Shown: positions 18,625 to 27,559 of the stretch, piece by piece | Layout of the letters: the number at the start of each line of letters is the position of its first letter | Position numbering within the stretch: position 1 is the first letter of the stretch | The notes under the pieces: model-generated | Seen by the model: only the letters and a program-made list of their open reading frames with translations | Databases searched by the model: none | Told to the model about the DNA's origin: nothing | Translations under genes and position numbers: made by a program | NCBI GenBank assembly: GCA_021776735.1 | Contig: JAJFFH010000051.1 | Location: forward strand, 62,001 to 126,000 | Direction of reading: 5' to 3' | DNA: 64,000 nucleotides | DNA from: Planctomycetota bacterium | GTDB taxonomy: Bacteria > Planctomycetota > PLA2

Positions 18625-20109
18625 ATGGCGATCGACCTCCTGGCGGCCATTGAGAAGCTGCCGCGTCCCGAACTGCTGGTCGTCGGTGACCTCATTCTTG
18701 ACCGGTATGTGGCCGGCGAGGTTGGGCGCATTTCGCCGGAGGCGCCGATTCAGGTGCTTTGCGAACACCGCAAGTACGAGACCCCTGGCGGCATGGCGGC
18801 GGTGGCGCGCAACCTCGTGCGGCTCGGGGCCAAGGTGCATGTCGCGGGGCTGGTCGGCGCCGACTCCGCGGGCGAATCGCTCAAGGAGCGCCTTGCGGCG
18901 GCTGGCGTGGGGCTCGAAGGCGTCGTCGCGGAAATGGGGCGGCCGACGTCGGTCAAGACGCGGTTTGTGGCCGACAGCCAGCACGGTCGGCAGCAGATTC
19001 TGCGCGTGGATCGCGAGACGACCGAGCCGCCGGCGACCGCGGTGCGCAATGCGATGCTGCGTGCGATCGAAGGGCGCCTGCCGCACGTCGATGCCGTCGT
19101 TTTGAGCGACTATTCCAAGGGTGTCCTCACCGCTTCGGTATGCAAGAAACTGATCGCGGCCGCGCGCAAGGCGGGTGTTCCGCTGCTCGTCGATCCCAAG
19201 GGCGACTTCGCCAAGTACAGCGGCGCGACGGCGATGACTCCGAACCGGGCAGAGGCGGCGGAGGCCACCGGCATCGAGATCAGAGACGATGCGGATGCCG
19301 TGAAGGCCGCGCGCAAGCTGGTGGAACGACTCGGCCTTGAGGTGTCGTTTATCACCCTCGACCGCGACGGCATTTTCGTGCAGCCCCGGGATGGGCGCGG
19401 GGTGGCGATCAAGACCGATCCGCGCGAGGTCTTCGACGTGACCGGCGCGGGCGACAACGTGATCGCGACGCTGGCCTACTGCATCGCGGGCGGTCTCGAT
19501 CCCGTGCGCGCCGCGTTTCTCGCGAACGTCGCCGCGGGCATCGCCGTCGAGCACTTCGGTGTCGTTACGGTTGGCTGGGACGAGATCGCCGCGCGAATCG
19601 CCGCGGGCCAGGGCGGCGACGCCAAGCTCGTCGATATCGACATGCTGGAGCGGATGCTGGCCAGCGCCCGCGACGCCGGTCGCCGGGTCGTTTTCACCAA
19701 CGGCTGCTTCGATGTCCTGCACGTCGGCCACGTCGATCTGCTGCGCCGCGCGCGCGCCATGGGCGATCTTTTGGTCGTCGGCCTGAACACGGACGCCTCG
19801 ATCCGCGGCCTCAAGGGCGAGTCACGGCCGGTCAACGACCTGCGCGCCCGCGCCTCGGTGCTGGCCGGCCTCGCGTCGGTCGATTACATGGTCGCGTTTC
19901 GCGAGGAGACCCCGAAAGAGCTGATCCAGCGCGTCCGCCCCGACGTGCTGGTGAAGGGGGCGGACTGGGAAGACCAAGGTGTCGTCGGCCGCGAATTCGT
20001 CGAAAGCTACGGCGGCCGCGTCGAGTTCGTCCGGTTGCTGGAAGGCCATTCCACGACCGGGGTGCTCGAGAACCTGAAGAAGCTGCACGACGGCGATGAC
20101 CCCGAGTGA
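18625..20109 (+). CDS. hldE: Bifunctional heptose 7-phosphate kinase / heptose 1-phosphate adenylyltransferase
   Basis: HldE makes ADP-heptose for the LPS core. The N-terminal PfkB kinase domain starts with VVGDLILDRYVAGEV and has GGMAAVARNLVRLGAKV and the catalytic TGAGDN at about 273-278. The C-terminal nucleotidyltransferase domain has VFTNGCFDVLHVGH with the HxGH motif at 366-369 and VKGADWEDQGVVG. Length is 494 residues against 477 in E. coli. It heads a plus-strand LPS gene run and is divergent from the GmrSD-like gene over 95 bases. No separate gmhA or gmhB is in the window. Confidence 0.96.
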   Translation: MAIDLLAAIEKLPRPELLVVGDLILDRYVAGEVGRISPEAPIQVLCEHRKYETPGGMAAVARNLVRLGAKVHVAGLVGADSAGESLKERLAAAGVGLEGVVAEMGRPTSVKTRFVADSQHGRQQILRVDRETTEPPATAVRNAMLRAIEGRLPHVDAVVLSDYSKGVLTASVCKKLIAAARKAGVPLLVDPKGDFAKYSGATAMTPNRAEAAEATGIEIRDDADAVKAARKLVERLGLEVSFITLDRDGIFVQPRDGRGVAIKTDPREVFDVTGAGDNVIATLAYCIAGGLDPVRAAFLANVAAGIAVEHFGVVTVGWDEIAARIAAGQGGDAKLVDIDMLERMLASARDAGRRVVFTNGCFDVLHVGHVDLLRRARAMGDLLVVGLNTDASIRGLKGESRPVNDLRARASVLAGLASVDYMVAFREETPKELIQRVRPDVLVKGADWEDQGVVGREFVESYGGRVEFVRLLEGHSTTGVLENLKKLHDGDDPE

Positions 20110-20112
20110 GGA

Positions 20113-20124
20113 ACGGACAGCGAT
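20113..20124 (+). repeat. Variant of the dispersed repeat (one mismatch)
   Basis: ACGGACAGCGAT, preceded by gtgagga and followed by gt, in the 46-bp gap after hldE. It is not counted among the 14 exact copies. Confidence 0.55.
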
Positions 20125-20155
20125 GTCCGCCGCTTAACTCGGTAGCATAGCGGGC

Positions 20156-21121
20156 ATGGCTGTTCTTGCGGATCTTGTCGAGGCGTTTTCCGGGCGGCGA
20201 ATGGTCGTGCTCGGGGACCTCGCTGTCGATTGCTATGTGGAGACGCGTCCGGTGCGCATGTCGCGCGAGGCGCCCGTGCCGGTATTGCGCTATCTGCGCC
20301 GACTGTACCGGCCCGGCGGGGCGGCCAATACCGTCATGAACCTGCGCGGTCTCGGCGCCGACGTGATCCCGATCGGGATCGTGGGGGACGACGAGGCTGG
20401 CGTGGCGCTCCTCGCGGCGTTTCAAAAAGAGGGGGTTTCGACGGATGGGATCGTCGTCGCGGGCCGCAGCGTCGTGCGCGTTCGGCTGACCAGCGGCGGA
20501 CCGACCCGGGCTCAGCGACTCCTGGCGCGCGTGGATATGGAGCCGGGCGATCCCTTCGAAGAGGACACGATGCTTGAACTCGTCGCGCGCGCCGGTGTGG
20601 CCGAAGGCGCGGAAGGCGTCGTGGTCTGCGACTACGGCTACGCGGCGGCGTCGCCCGGCCTGCTGCGTCCGGTCACGGCTGCCGCTCCGGATGCACTCGT
20701 GAGCGTCGATACGCGATTCAACCTCGGCGGTTTCGACCGCGTGGACCTGTTGACGCCCAACGAGTCGGAGGCGGGGGAGTTTTTCGGCTACAGCATGCGC
20801 ACGGCCGAAGAGGCGGGAGACGCCGCGCGCGAGCTGCGTGAGCGGTACGAAGCCAGTGTCGTCATCTTGTCGCGGGGCAACCGCGGCCTTGTGGTGGCCG
20901 ACGAAGACGGTATCGAGAGCCTTCCCGCGGCCGGTCCTACCGATATCGTCGATCCGTGCGGAGCGGGCGACTCGATCCTCGCCGCTGCCGCGCTCGCTCG
21001 TGCGTCCGGCTCGACCGCGCGCCAGGCTGCCCGGATTGCCAACGCCGCCGCCGGCCTGGCCGTGATGCGTTGCGGCGCGCGCGGACCGTCGGCGGATGAA
21101 CTCCGTGCCGTGTTGTCGTGA
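20156..21121 (+). CDS. PfkB-family sugar kinase, RfaE domain I-like
   Basis: The protein has 321 residues. It follows the same plan as the HldE kinase half: VVLGDLAVDCYVETRPVRMSREAPVPVL, GGAANTVMNLRGLGADVI, and VDPCGAGDSILA with the GAGD catalytic site. This indicates a heptose- or related sugar-phosphate kinase. There is no nucleotidyltransferase domain. Since hldE already supplies both activities, this copy may act on another sugar (for example a GDP- or ADP-linked heptose branch) or be a duplicated kinase. It starts 46 bases after hldE and begins an LPS run that continues without a break. Confidence 0.88.
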   Translation: MAVLADLVEAFSGRRMVVLGDLAVDCYVETRPVRMSREAPVPVLRYLRRLYRPGGAANTVMNLRGLGADVIPIGIVGDDEAGVALLAAFQKEGVSTDGIVVAGRSVVRVRLTSGGPTRAQRLLARVDMEPGDPFEEDTMLELVARAGVAEGAEGVVVCDYGYAAASPGLLRPVTAAAPDALVSVDTRFNLGGFDRVDLLTPNESEAGEFFGYSMRTAEEAGDAARELRERYEASVVILSRGNRGLVVADEDGIESLPAAGPTDIVDPCGAGDSILAAAALARASGSTARQAARIANAAAGLAVMRCGARGPSADELRAVLS

Positions 21122-21184
21122 GGGGCTCGTCGTGAATGGGCCCATCGTGATCGGGCGAGCGGGGGCGGGGTCAGGGGCGTCGGC

Positions 21185-22675
21185 GTGAGCACGGTTGTCT
21201 CGCGTCACAAGGACCGCGTGGTCCGCGAGGAGGGCGACCGGTTCGTCAAGGAGTTCGCGCATGTGCGCGACCGTGATGCGGAACTTCTGCGCTACGCCTG
21301 GCTGGCCGCCGCGGGCGTGCGAGGACCCGAAATCGTCGAAAAAGATGGCGCGCGCTACGTCACCGCCCGCCTGCCCGGCATCCCGCTCGACGAGCTGATC
21401 CGCACCCAATGGGCGACGATGCCGCGAAAGGCCCGCAACGACGTCATCCGCCGCTGCGCCGAAGTCTGCCAAAAGATTCGCGATGCCGGCTACGCCTGGC
21501 CCGACCTGGTGACCTATCACCTGTACGTCCCGTCCGCTTCCGCGCCGGAGGCGCAAAGGCGAACCCCGACCCTGCCCCCGCCCCCGACCCCGCACCCGAC
21601 CGGTCGCGCCGAAGCTCCGCAGGAGCGCAGGCGGAACGACGTAAGAGTCCTCGACCCCGCGCGCGTGCGCCGCGGGCGCCTCGATTTGTCCGCGCTCTAC
21701 TGGTCCACCGAGGAGCCGACGGTATCGCGCGCGGACCGGCTTCGGTTTTGGCGCGCGTATGCCGGCGGCGCGCCGTTGCCGCGATTGCGCCGCATCGGCC
21801 ACCGTGGACGGTTCCGGCCGTATCGCTGGGCCGTGCAACGCGTGGCCATCGCCCCCGCGCCCCCCTTCGACTCTTTTGTGGATGTGGTTCATACCGGGCT
21901 TTCGAGCGCGGACGCTCTTGCGGATCATCCCGAGCTTGTCGTGCGCCGGCGGCTCAAGAATCGCGTGAACGCCGTGTGGCGCGATCTCGTGGTCAAGATC
22001 GTCGCGGACTCGCGCGAGGCGGAGCGCGAGTGGGAGAACCACCGGTTGCTGATGGCCGCGGGCTTTCGCGTGCCGGCGCCGGCGGTCGGCGGCGTGTTGC
22101 GCGATGGACGGGGCCTGTTCGCGACCACAAGACTCCCGAACGGGCAACCAATCGACGACGTGTGGGCGACCCTGGATCGGCGCGCAGCGGTGCGCGCGTG
22201 CGCCGACATCGCGCGGCGCCTGCATGCGTGCGGACTCGTGCACCGCGATCTCTATCTGTGCCATCTGTTCGTGACCCCGGGTCGGACGGATGCGACGCAG
22301 ATCGAGGTGACCCTGCTTGATCTTGCGCGCCTGACCCGCACACGCTCGCGTCGCCGGCGGGTGAAGGATCTCGCGGCCCTGGTGCACAGCGCACGCGAAT
22401 TGGTCACGCGCACCGACTTGCTGCGGGGCCTCGAACGCTACGGCGGCGACCGCCGGCTCGCGCGCGCGGTGTTAAAGAAGGCGGCCCGCATCGCGCGCCA
22501 CATTCCGAAGAACGTGCGCGACGGAACGCACGTGCCGCACACGCCATCCGGGTTGGACGGCGCTACTGCGGGCGCCAAGGCGAGTGCATCGAACCTGGGG
22601 AACACGGGGGGGCGGGGGCCGACCGACGACGACAGCGGCTCAGCCGGAAACCCGGGCGTGGCGCGGGCGGACTGA
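21185..22675 (+). CDS. Double LPS-kinase-like protein (WaaP/KdkA family)
   Basis: The protein has 496 residues with two tandem kinase-like halves. The second half is complete: LVVKIVADSREAEREWENHRLL (Lys and Glu of the N-lobe), CGLVHRDLYLCHLF (catalytic loop with Asp) and VTLLDLARLTR (metal-binding Asp). These are the features of WaaP/KdkA enzymes that phosphorylate LPS core heptose or Kdo. The first half is shortened and degenerate: DRFVKEFAH, AGYAWPDLVTYHLYV and VRVLDPARVRR keep the outline but replace the HRD with WPD. A Pro/Thr-rich insert (21544-21650) containing a C-rich repeat interrupts the first catalytic block. The last 60 residues are low complexity. GTG start. Confidence 0.82.
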   Translation: MSTVVSRHKDRVVREEGDRFVKEFAHVRDRDAELLRYAWLAAAGVRGPEIVEKDGARYVTARLPGIPLDELIRTQWATMPRKARNDVIRRCAEVCQKIRDAGYAWPDLVTYHLYVPSASAPEAQRRTPTLPPPPTPHPTGRAEAPQERRRNDVRVLDPARVRRGRLDLSALYWSTEEPTVSRADRLRFWRAYAGGAPLPRLRRIGHRGRFRPYRWAVQRVAIAPAPPFDSFVDVVHTGLSSADALADHPELVVRRRLKNRVNAVWRDLVVKIVADSREAEREWENHRLLMAAGFRVPAPAVGGVLRDGRGLFATTRLPNGQPIDDVWATLDRRAAVRACADIARRLHACGLVHRDLYLCHLFVTPGRTDATQIEVTLLDLARLTRTRSRRRRVKDLAALVHSARELVTRTDLLRGLERYGGDRRLARAVLKKAARIARHIPKNVRDGTHVPHTPSGLDGATAGAKASASNLGNTGGRGPTDDDSGSAGNPGVARAD

Positions 22676-22687
22676 GGCCGGGGCATC

Positions 22688-23731
22688 GTGCATATCGGAA
22701 TCATCTGCGAGCACTCCGATCCGGAGCGCGGTGGCGCCGAGCGGTACCTGCTCGACCTGCGCCGCCGGCTTGGGGAGCACGGGCATTGCGTGAGCGTGCG
22801 TGCGCGTACCGGTCCGGACGCCGCACCGGTGGCCGCGTGGCCCGCGTGGCGCCGGCCCCCGGCCTATGCGCGGACGTTCTTGCCCGCGTTGCGCGACGCG
22901 GGCGCGGAGCGAATCCTCGCCACGGTGCCGGTGCCGGGCTGCGATTTCTATCAGCCGCACCACGGGGCGTACGGTGTTTCGATTCCGGCCCATCTTGATC
23001 CGCTGTTGTGGGGCTGGCGGCACGTGCGCCGGTACAACCCGACACGGCAGTTTCACTTCGCGCGGCTGCGCGCGTTCGAGCGGCGCGTCGCCCGGTCGGC
23101 CACCGTGCTAGCACTGTCCCCGCAGGTGCGCGACGACTTCGCCCGCGCCTACCCGGGGTGCCGGAGCCTCCTGTTGCGTCCGGGAGTCGATCTCGAGCGC
23201 TTCTCGCCCGCCGCGCGTTCGTCCGGAGGCGCCCCGGCGCTCTTGTTCGCGGCCCACAACTTCCGCCTCAAGGGTCTTCCTGCCGCGCTTCGCGCGCTTC
23301 GCCTCCTACCGGACGCGCAATTGATCGTCGCCGGTGACGACCGGCTGCCGCCGCTTGACGCCGACCTGTCGAGTCGCGTGAAACATCGCCGTCCGTCCGC
23401 TTCCTCGTCTCCTTTCGACATGGCGGAACTCTATCGCGCGGCCGACGTGCTGGTGCATCCGACCTGGTACGACACCGCCTCGCTCGTCGTGCTGGAAGCC
23501 CTCGCGGCGGGTGTGGTTCCGATCACGACGCGGCGCGACGGCAATGCCGACCTGGCGGTCGAAGGCGGCGGGGCGGCACTTGACGATCCTCGCGACGCAC
23601 GGGCCTTGGCGGACGCCGTGCGGGCGACGCTCGCGGATCACGACCCGGCGCGCGCCCGCGCGGTGGCGGAGCGGTTCGAGGCTGCGTCCATGCTCGATCG
23701 CGTGGTGGAGGCGCTTACGTGCGCCTCGTGA
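22688..23731 (+). CDS. Family GT4 glycosyltransferase
   Basis: The protein has 347 residues with a GT-B fold. N-terminal IGIICEHSDPERGGAERYL has the GGxE acceptor-binding motif. The C-terminal domain has PGVDLERFSP, LIVAGDDR and DVLVHPTWYDTASLVVLEALAAGVVPI, the E-x7-E donor-site region. It resembles WaaG, which adds the first glucose to the LPS core. One dispersed-repeat copy (23385-23396, antisense) encodes KHRRP exactly where the family normally has a strand leading to FLG before DMAELYRAADV, suggesting a tolerated replacement. GTG start; overlaps the next gene by 13 bases. Confidence 0.9.
   Translation: MHIGIICEHSDPERGGAERYLLDLRRRLGEHGHCVSVRARTGPDAAPVAAWPAWRRPPAYARTFLPALRDAGAERILATVPVPGCDFYQPHHGAYGVSIPAHLDPLLWGWRHVRRYNPTRQFHFARLRAFERRVARSATVLALSPQVRDDFARAYPGCRSLLLRPGVDLERFSPAARSSGGAPALLFAAHNFRLKGLPAALRALRLLPDAQLIVAGDDRLPPLDADLSSRVKHRRPSASSSPFDMAELYRAADVLVHPTWYDTASLVVLEALAAGVVPITTRRDGNADLAVEGGGAALDDPRDARALADAVRATLADHDPARARAVAERFEAASMLDRVVEALTCAS
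23385..23396 (-). repeat. Dispersed repeat copy 4, inside the GT4 gene
   Basis: Exact core on the antisense strand; upstream flank gaggaagcgg. The gene reads it as HRRP. Confidence 0.8.
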
Positions 23732-24666
23732 TCTTGACGCATCGGCGCGACGATCCCTCGTTTCGCGTGCGCTGGGGCGCGCATTTGCCCGCGCTGGCCG
23801 AGGCCGGATTTTCTTGCGATGTCCGCGAGGTCGGTAAGCGGCGGGCCGCGCTCTGGTCGGCGGCGCGCGCGGCGGATGTGGTCGTCCTACATCGCCGTCC
23901 GTTCCTGCGGTTCGACCTCGCTTCCCTGCGACGTGCTGCGCGGAGTCTGGTGTTCGACTTCGACGACGCGCTCTATTGCCGTCCCGGGAACCCGGCGCGT
24001 TCGACGGGACGGGCGGGGCGGTTTTTCAGGACGGTCGCGGCGGCCGATCTCGTGATGGCGGGCAACCTGCACCTCGCGCGCGTCGCACGGCTGCGTGCGC
24101 GCCGCGTGGTCGTGTTCCCTTCGACCGTCGCGCCGTACGCGCTCCCGGAGGCGGACCAACGGTCGCGGCCGTTTCGCGTCGCGTGGATCGGACAGCGCGC
24201 GACTCTGCCGCATCTCGAAACCGTGCTCCCCCCGCTCGTCGAGGCCGGGTTGTCGGTGCGCGTGATCGCGGACGCGGCGCCGCAGGGCGTCGAATTTGTG
24301 CCGTGGTCGCTTGCGGGGGAAGGGCCCGCGCTTGCGGAATGCGCCGCGGGGATCATGCCGCTTCCGGCGGAGCCGTTCGCGCGGGGCAAGTGCGGCTACA
24401 AGCTCCTGCAGTACTATGCGGCCGGGCTGCCCACGGTCGCGTCGCCGGTCGGCGTGAACCGGGCGCTGGCGGCCGGAGGCGCATTCCTGGCCGATTCGCC
24501 GGATGGATTCGTGGCCGCGCTGGTTCGGCTGCGGAATGATCCGGACCTGTGTAGGGAAAGGGGGGCGCGGGGGCGGGACTTTGTACAGCGTCGATACTGT
24601 CCGCAACGCTTGGGCGAACGCCTCGTCGCCGTGCTAAGAGCCGTGGCTGCCGCGCCGCCTGCGTGA
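23719..24666 (+). CDS. Glycosyltransferase, GT4-like
   Basis: The protein has 315 residues. FRVAWIGQRATLPHLETVLPPL begins the C-terminal Rossmann-like domain, and FARGKCGYKLLQYYAAGLPTVASPVGVN is the donor-binding helix with its Lys and a Gly-Leu-Pro turn typical of GT4. The N-terminal domain is short (LVFDFDDALYCR resembles the FDxDDA segment seen in several cell-surface glycosyltransferases). No signal peptide. It overlaps the previous glycosyltransferase by 13 bases and precedes waaF by 7, so it is likely a core-oligosaccharide enzyme. The sugar cannot be predicted. Confidence 0.85.
   Translation: MRLVILTHRRDDPSFRVRWGAHLPALAEAGFSCDVREVGKRRAALWSAARAADVVVLHRRPFLRFDLASLRRAARSLVFDFDDALYCRPGNPARSTGRAGRFFRTVAAADLVMAGNLHLARVARLRARRVVVFPSTVAPYALPEADQRSRPFRVAWIGQRATLPHLETVLPPLVEAGLSVRVIADAAPQGVEFVPWSLAGEGPALAECAAGIMPLPAEPFARGKCGYKLLQYYAAGLPTVASPVGVNRALAAGGAFLADSPDGFVAALVRLRNDPDLCRERGARGRDFVQRRYCPQRLGERLVAVLRAVAAAPPA
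23891..23902 (-). repeat. Dispersed repeat copy 5, inside the second glycosyltransferase gene
   Basis: Exact core on the antisense strand, again read as HRRP, 494 bases from copy 4. The purine tract upstream is weak (gcagga). Confidence 0.8.
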
Positions 24667-24673
24667 ATGTGTC

Positions 24674-25726
24674 ATGTGGCCGTTTTCCGATGCCTCGATC
24701 GCCGCGCGCGAGTTTGAACGCCTCGTCGTGCGCGTGCCGAATCCTCTGGGCGACCAGATCATGGCGACGCCCGCGCTCGACGCGCTGCGTGCGCGCTACC
24801 CGGATGCGCACATCACCGGCCACGGGACGCGCGTCGCGGAGGAGCTGTACGCCGGGAGCGAGTGGTTCGATGACTTCTTGCGCGTCGGCCGGCGCGAGGG
24901 GGCGTTCTTGCAGGCGCGCAGGCTGCGCGAGGGGCGTCATGACGGCTGTGTGCTCCTGACGGGCTCGTTCCGGACCGCGCTGCCGCCGTTTTTGGCCCGC
25001 ATTCCGCACCGCATCGGGTATCGCCGGAGCGGTCGCACGCCGCTGCTGACCGCGCACTATCGGCGTCCGCGGCCCGGCGGCAAGCGCGCGCCGTATCCGA
25101 CGAAGCTGTTCTATCTCGAGCTCGTGGCTCGTCTGGGTGCCTCCGCGGAACCCGGTCCGGTTCACCTGCCGCTGTCCACCGACGATCGCGCGGCCGGCGA
25201 GGCCTGGCGTGAAAAAAACGGACTGGGCGACGACGAGCCGTTGTTGGCGCTCTGTGTCGGCGCGGCCTACGGACCGAGCAAGATCTGGCCCGCGGACCAC
25301 TTTGCCGCGGTCGCGGACGCGATGACGACTCGCTACGGGGTGCGCGTCGTCTTGTTGTGCGGCCCCGGCGAGGAGGCACACGGCGCCCGCGTGGCGGGGC
25401 TCGCCCGTCAGCCGGTCATCAACACCGGGGAGGCGCCGTTGTCGATCGGTGCGCTCAAGGCGGTGATCGCCCAGGCGCGCGCGCTGCTGACGAACGACAC
25501 CGGCCCGCGGCACATCGCGGCGGCGTTCGGAATCCCGATCGTCTGCGTCATGGGTCCGACCGATCCCCGGTACTCCGGCACGGATCTGGACGGCCAGATC
25601 GTGCTGCGCGAGGAGGGGATCGACTGCTCGCCCTGCCACCTGAAGGTGTGTCCGATCGACCACCGGTGCATGACCCGCATCGGCCCGGACCGCGCGCTCG
25701 CGGCCCTCGACCGCATTTTTTTGTAG
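24674..25726 (+). CDS. waaF: ADP-heptose:LPS heptosyltransferase (GT9)
   Basis: The protein has 350 residues. RVPNPLGDQIMATPALDALRARYP is the N-terminal GT9 signature (WaaF: NWVGDxxMxxxL), and GAAYGPSKIWPADHFAAV plus TNDTGPRHIAAAFGIP are the donor-site motifs that bind ADP-heptose. The C-terminal CSPCHLKVCPIDHRCM is a Cys-rich cluster common in WaaF-type enzymes. WaaF adds the second heptose to the inner core, but WaaC or WaaQ specificity cannot be excluded. It uses the product made by HldE at the head of this run. Confidence 0.9.
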   Translation: MWPFSDASIAAREFERLVVRVPNPLGDQIMATPALDALRARYPDAHITGHGTRVAEELYAGSEWFDDFLRVGRREGAFLQARRLREGRHDGCVLLTGSFRTALPPFLARIPHRIGYRRSGRTPLLTAHYRRPRPGGKRAPYPTKLFYLELVARLGASAEPGPVHLPLSTDDRAAGEAWREKNGLGDDEPLLALCVGAAYGPSKIWPADHFAAVADAMTTRYGVRVVLLCGPGEEAHGARVAGLARQPVINTGEAPLSIGALKAVIAQARALLTNDTGPRHIAAAFGIPIVCVMGPTDPRYSGTDLDGQIVLREEGIDCSPCHLKVCPIDHRCMTRIGPDRALAALDRIFL

Positions 25727-25804
25727 GTCGTGCCGCGCTCTCGTGACGAACGGGCGTAGGGGAGGAGGGCACTGCTACAATCCGCCCTCCGGAGGTACAG
25801 GTCA

Positions 25805-26419
25805 ATGATGCGTTATCCCCTCGCCGTTTTTGCCGCGTTCTTGTGCACGGCCACGGTTGCTCGCGCCGCGGACAAGCCGAAGATTCTCGTCGTCAATCTG
25901 CAGCGGCTCATCGACGAGTCCGAAGAGGGCAAGCGCTTCATCAAGAAGCTGCAAAACGAGGTCGCCGACAAGAAAGAGGCCATGAAAAAAGAGGTCATGG
26001 TCCTGCAGGAGCGGCAAAGAGACCTCATGAAGGTGGAGTCGAGCAACCGGACACCGAAGTGGTACGAGGATGTCCGGGACCTGTTCGAGCGCATCGCCGG
26101 CATCAAGGCCAAGGAGCAGTACTTCATCGCCAAGAAAAACGACGACATCGCGCGTGCGGTCACGCAGTTGGTCCAGGGTGCGCGGACCGAGGCGCGCACG
26201 ATCATGAGCAAGCGCGGCGCATGGATGGTCCTGATCTCCCGCACCGGTCCGCTCAACATCAACAGCGAGGCGGGCCTGAAAGAGGAGATCAGTCAGCGTC
26301 GCGTGCTGTGTGCCGTGCCCCAGATCGATATCACCGACGAGGTCTTGAAGGCCATGAACAAGTGGTTTCGCGAGAACCGCTCCGAGAGCGACAAGGGCGG
26401 CAAGGGCGCGAACAAGTAG
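25805..26419 (+). CDS. Skp/OmpH-family periplasmic chaperone
   Basis: The protein has 204 residues. Residues 1-21 are a signal peptide (LAVFAAFLCTATVARA). The mature start KILVVNLQRLIDESEEGKRFIKKLQNEV matches OmpH, and the long charged helix rich in Lys and Glu (KKEAMKKEVMVLQERQRDL) would form the coiled-coil tentacle. The tail (QIDITDEVLKAMNKWF) matches the end of the core fold. Skp holds unfolded outer-membrane proteins in the periplasm. A GGAGGT site at 25791-25796 sets ATG 25805. It follows the LPS genes, as skp and lpx genes do in many Gram-negative genomes. Confidence 0.88.
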   Translation: MMRYPLAVFAAFLCTATVARAADKPKILVVNLQRLIDESEEGKRFIKKLQNEVADKKEAMKKEVMVLQERQRDLMKVESSNRTPKWYEDVRDLFERIAGIKAKEQYFIAKKNDDIARAVTQLVQGARTEARTIMSKRGAWMVLISRTGPLNINSEAGLKEEISQRRVLCAVPQIDITDEVLKAMNKWFRENRSESDKGGKGANK

Positions 26420-26429
26420 GCGACAGCAA

Positions 26430-26441
26430 ACGGACGGCGAT
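26430..26441 (+). repeat. Dispersed repeat copy 6, intergenic
   Basis: Exact core with the flank gacagcaa shared with copy 1, in the 63-bp gap between the Skp-like and MoxR genes. Confidence 0.8.
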
Positions 26442-26482
26442 GTCTTGACCACCACGAACAAGACCGAGTCCCGGGGCGTGCT

Positions 26483-27514
26483 TTGACGGATTGGCAGGAG
26501 GCGGCCCAGCGTTTGCGCGAACGGTTGGCGACGCGCATTGTCGGGATGGAGGAGGCCATCGAGAAGGTTCTCCTGTGCATCCTGACCGGCAACCACGCGC
26601 TGCTCGTCGGCGTGCCGGGGCTCGCGAAGACGCTGCTCGTTTCGTCCGTGGCCGAACTGCTGGATCTTTCGTTCGCCCGGATCCAGTTCACGCCGGACCT
26701 GATGCCGACCGACATTACCGGCACCGAGGTCCTGGGCGAGGATCGCACCGCGGGCACCCGCACGTTTCGGTTCTTGCCCGGGCCGGTCTTTGCGAACCTC
26801 GTCTTGGCCGACGAGATCAACCGGACCCCGCCGAAGACGCAGGCCGCTCTCATGGAGGCGATGGAGGAGCGGCAGGTCACCTCGGTCGGCAAGGTGTATC
26901 CGCTGCCCGATCCGTTTTTTGTTCTCGCGACACAAAACCCGATCGAGCAGGAGGGCACGTATCCGCTGCCTGTAGCCCAACTCGACCGGTTCATGTTTCG
27001 CATCCGCATCGACTATCCCGATGCCGCGACAGAGAGCCGCGTGGCGCGCCGCCTGGCCGGACGCGCGGCCGAGCCGCTGAAGCCGGTCCTGAGCGGCGAG
27101 GACATCGCCCGGTTCCGGAAGGATCTGGCGCAGGTCGAGATGCCGGATCGGTTGCGCGCGAGCGTGGTCGAGTTTGTGCGCAAGACCCGACCGGACGCTG
27201 ATGGCGGCGTACCGACGCCGAGCTACGTCAAGGAGTGGGTCGCGTTCGGCGCCGGCCCCCGGGCCGCGCAAGCGTTGGCGATCGGGGGCCGAGCGCGCGC
27301 CCTGCTGCGTGGCCGCCGCGTGGTCGCTGTCGAGGACATCCTGGCCTTGGCGCCCGACATCGTGCGGCACCGTCTGGTGCTGAACTACCACGCATCCGCG
27401 GAAGGAATCCGCGGCGTGGATGTGGTGAACCGCCTGATGGAAGACCACTTCGATCTGGCCCCCGCCGCTGCCAAGAAGCGAAAACGCTGGTGGCACGCGC
27501 TTTTGCCCGAGTAG
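26483..27514 (+). CDS. MoxR-family AAA+ ATPase
   Basis: The protein has 343 residues. Walker A is VGVPGLAKT (42-50), Walker B VLADEINRTPPKTQAALMEAMEE, sensor 1 VLATQNPIEQEGTYPLP and the arginine-finger region QLDRFMF. The C-terminal lid ends KEWVAFGAGPRAAQAL and MEDHFDLAPAAAKKR. MoxR proteins usually sit with a DUF58 protein and von Willebrand A proteins to mature complexes; here none follows, and the next gene is convergent, so this is a solitary copy. Only TTG 26483 offers a start giving the family N-terminus (TDWQEAAQRL). Target unknown. Confidence 0.93.
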   Translation: MTDWQEAAQRLRERLATRIVGMEEAIEKVLLCILTGNHALLVGVPGLAKTLLVSSVAELLDLSFARIQFTPDLMPTDITGTEVLGEDRTAGTRTFRFLPGPVFANLVLADEINRTPPKTQAALMEAMEERQVTSVGKVYPLPDPFFVLATQNPIEQEGTYPLPVAQLDRFMFRIRIDYPDAATESRVARRLAGRAAEPLKPVLSGEDIARFRKDLAQVEMPDRLRASVVEFVRKTRPDADGGVPTPSYVKEWVAFGAGPRAAQALAIGGRARALLRGRRVVAVEDILALAPDIVRHRLVLNYHASAEGIRGVDVVNRLMEDHFDLAPAAAKKRKRWWHALLPE

Positions 27515-27559
27515 GCGAGGTCCGCGCGAGTGAAACCTCTTCTTTCGCGCGGTCTTTGT

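Noticed and set aside
19832-22387. Long minus-strand open frame across hldE and the kinases
   Set aside because: Runs antisense over three recognised genes; no family motif.
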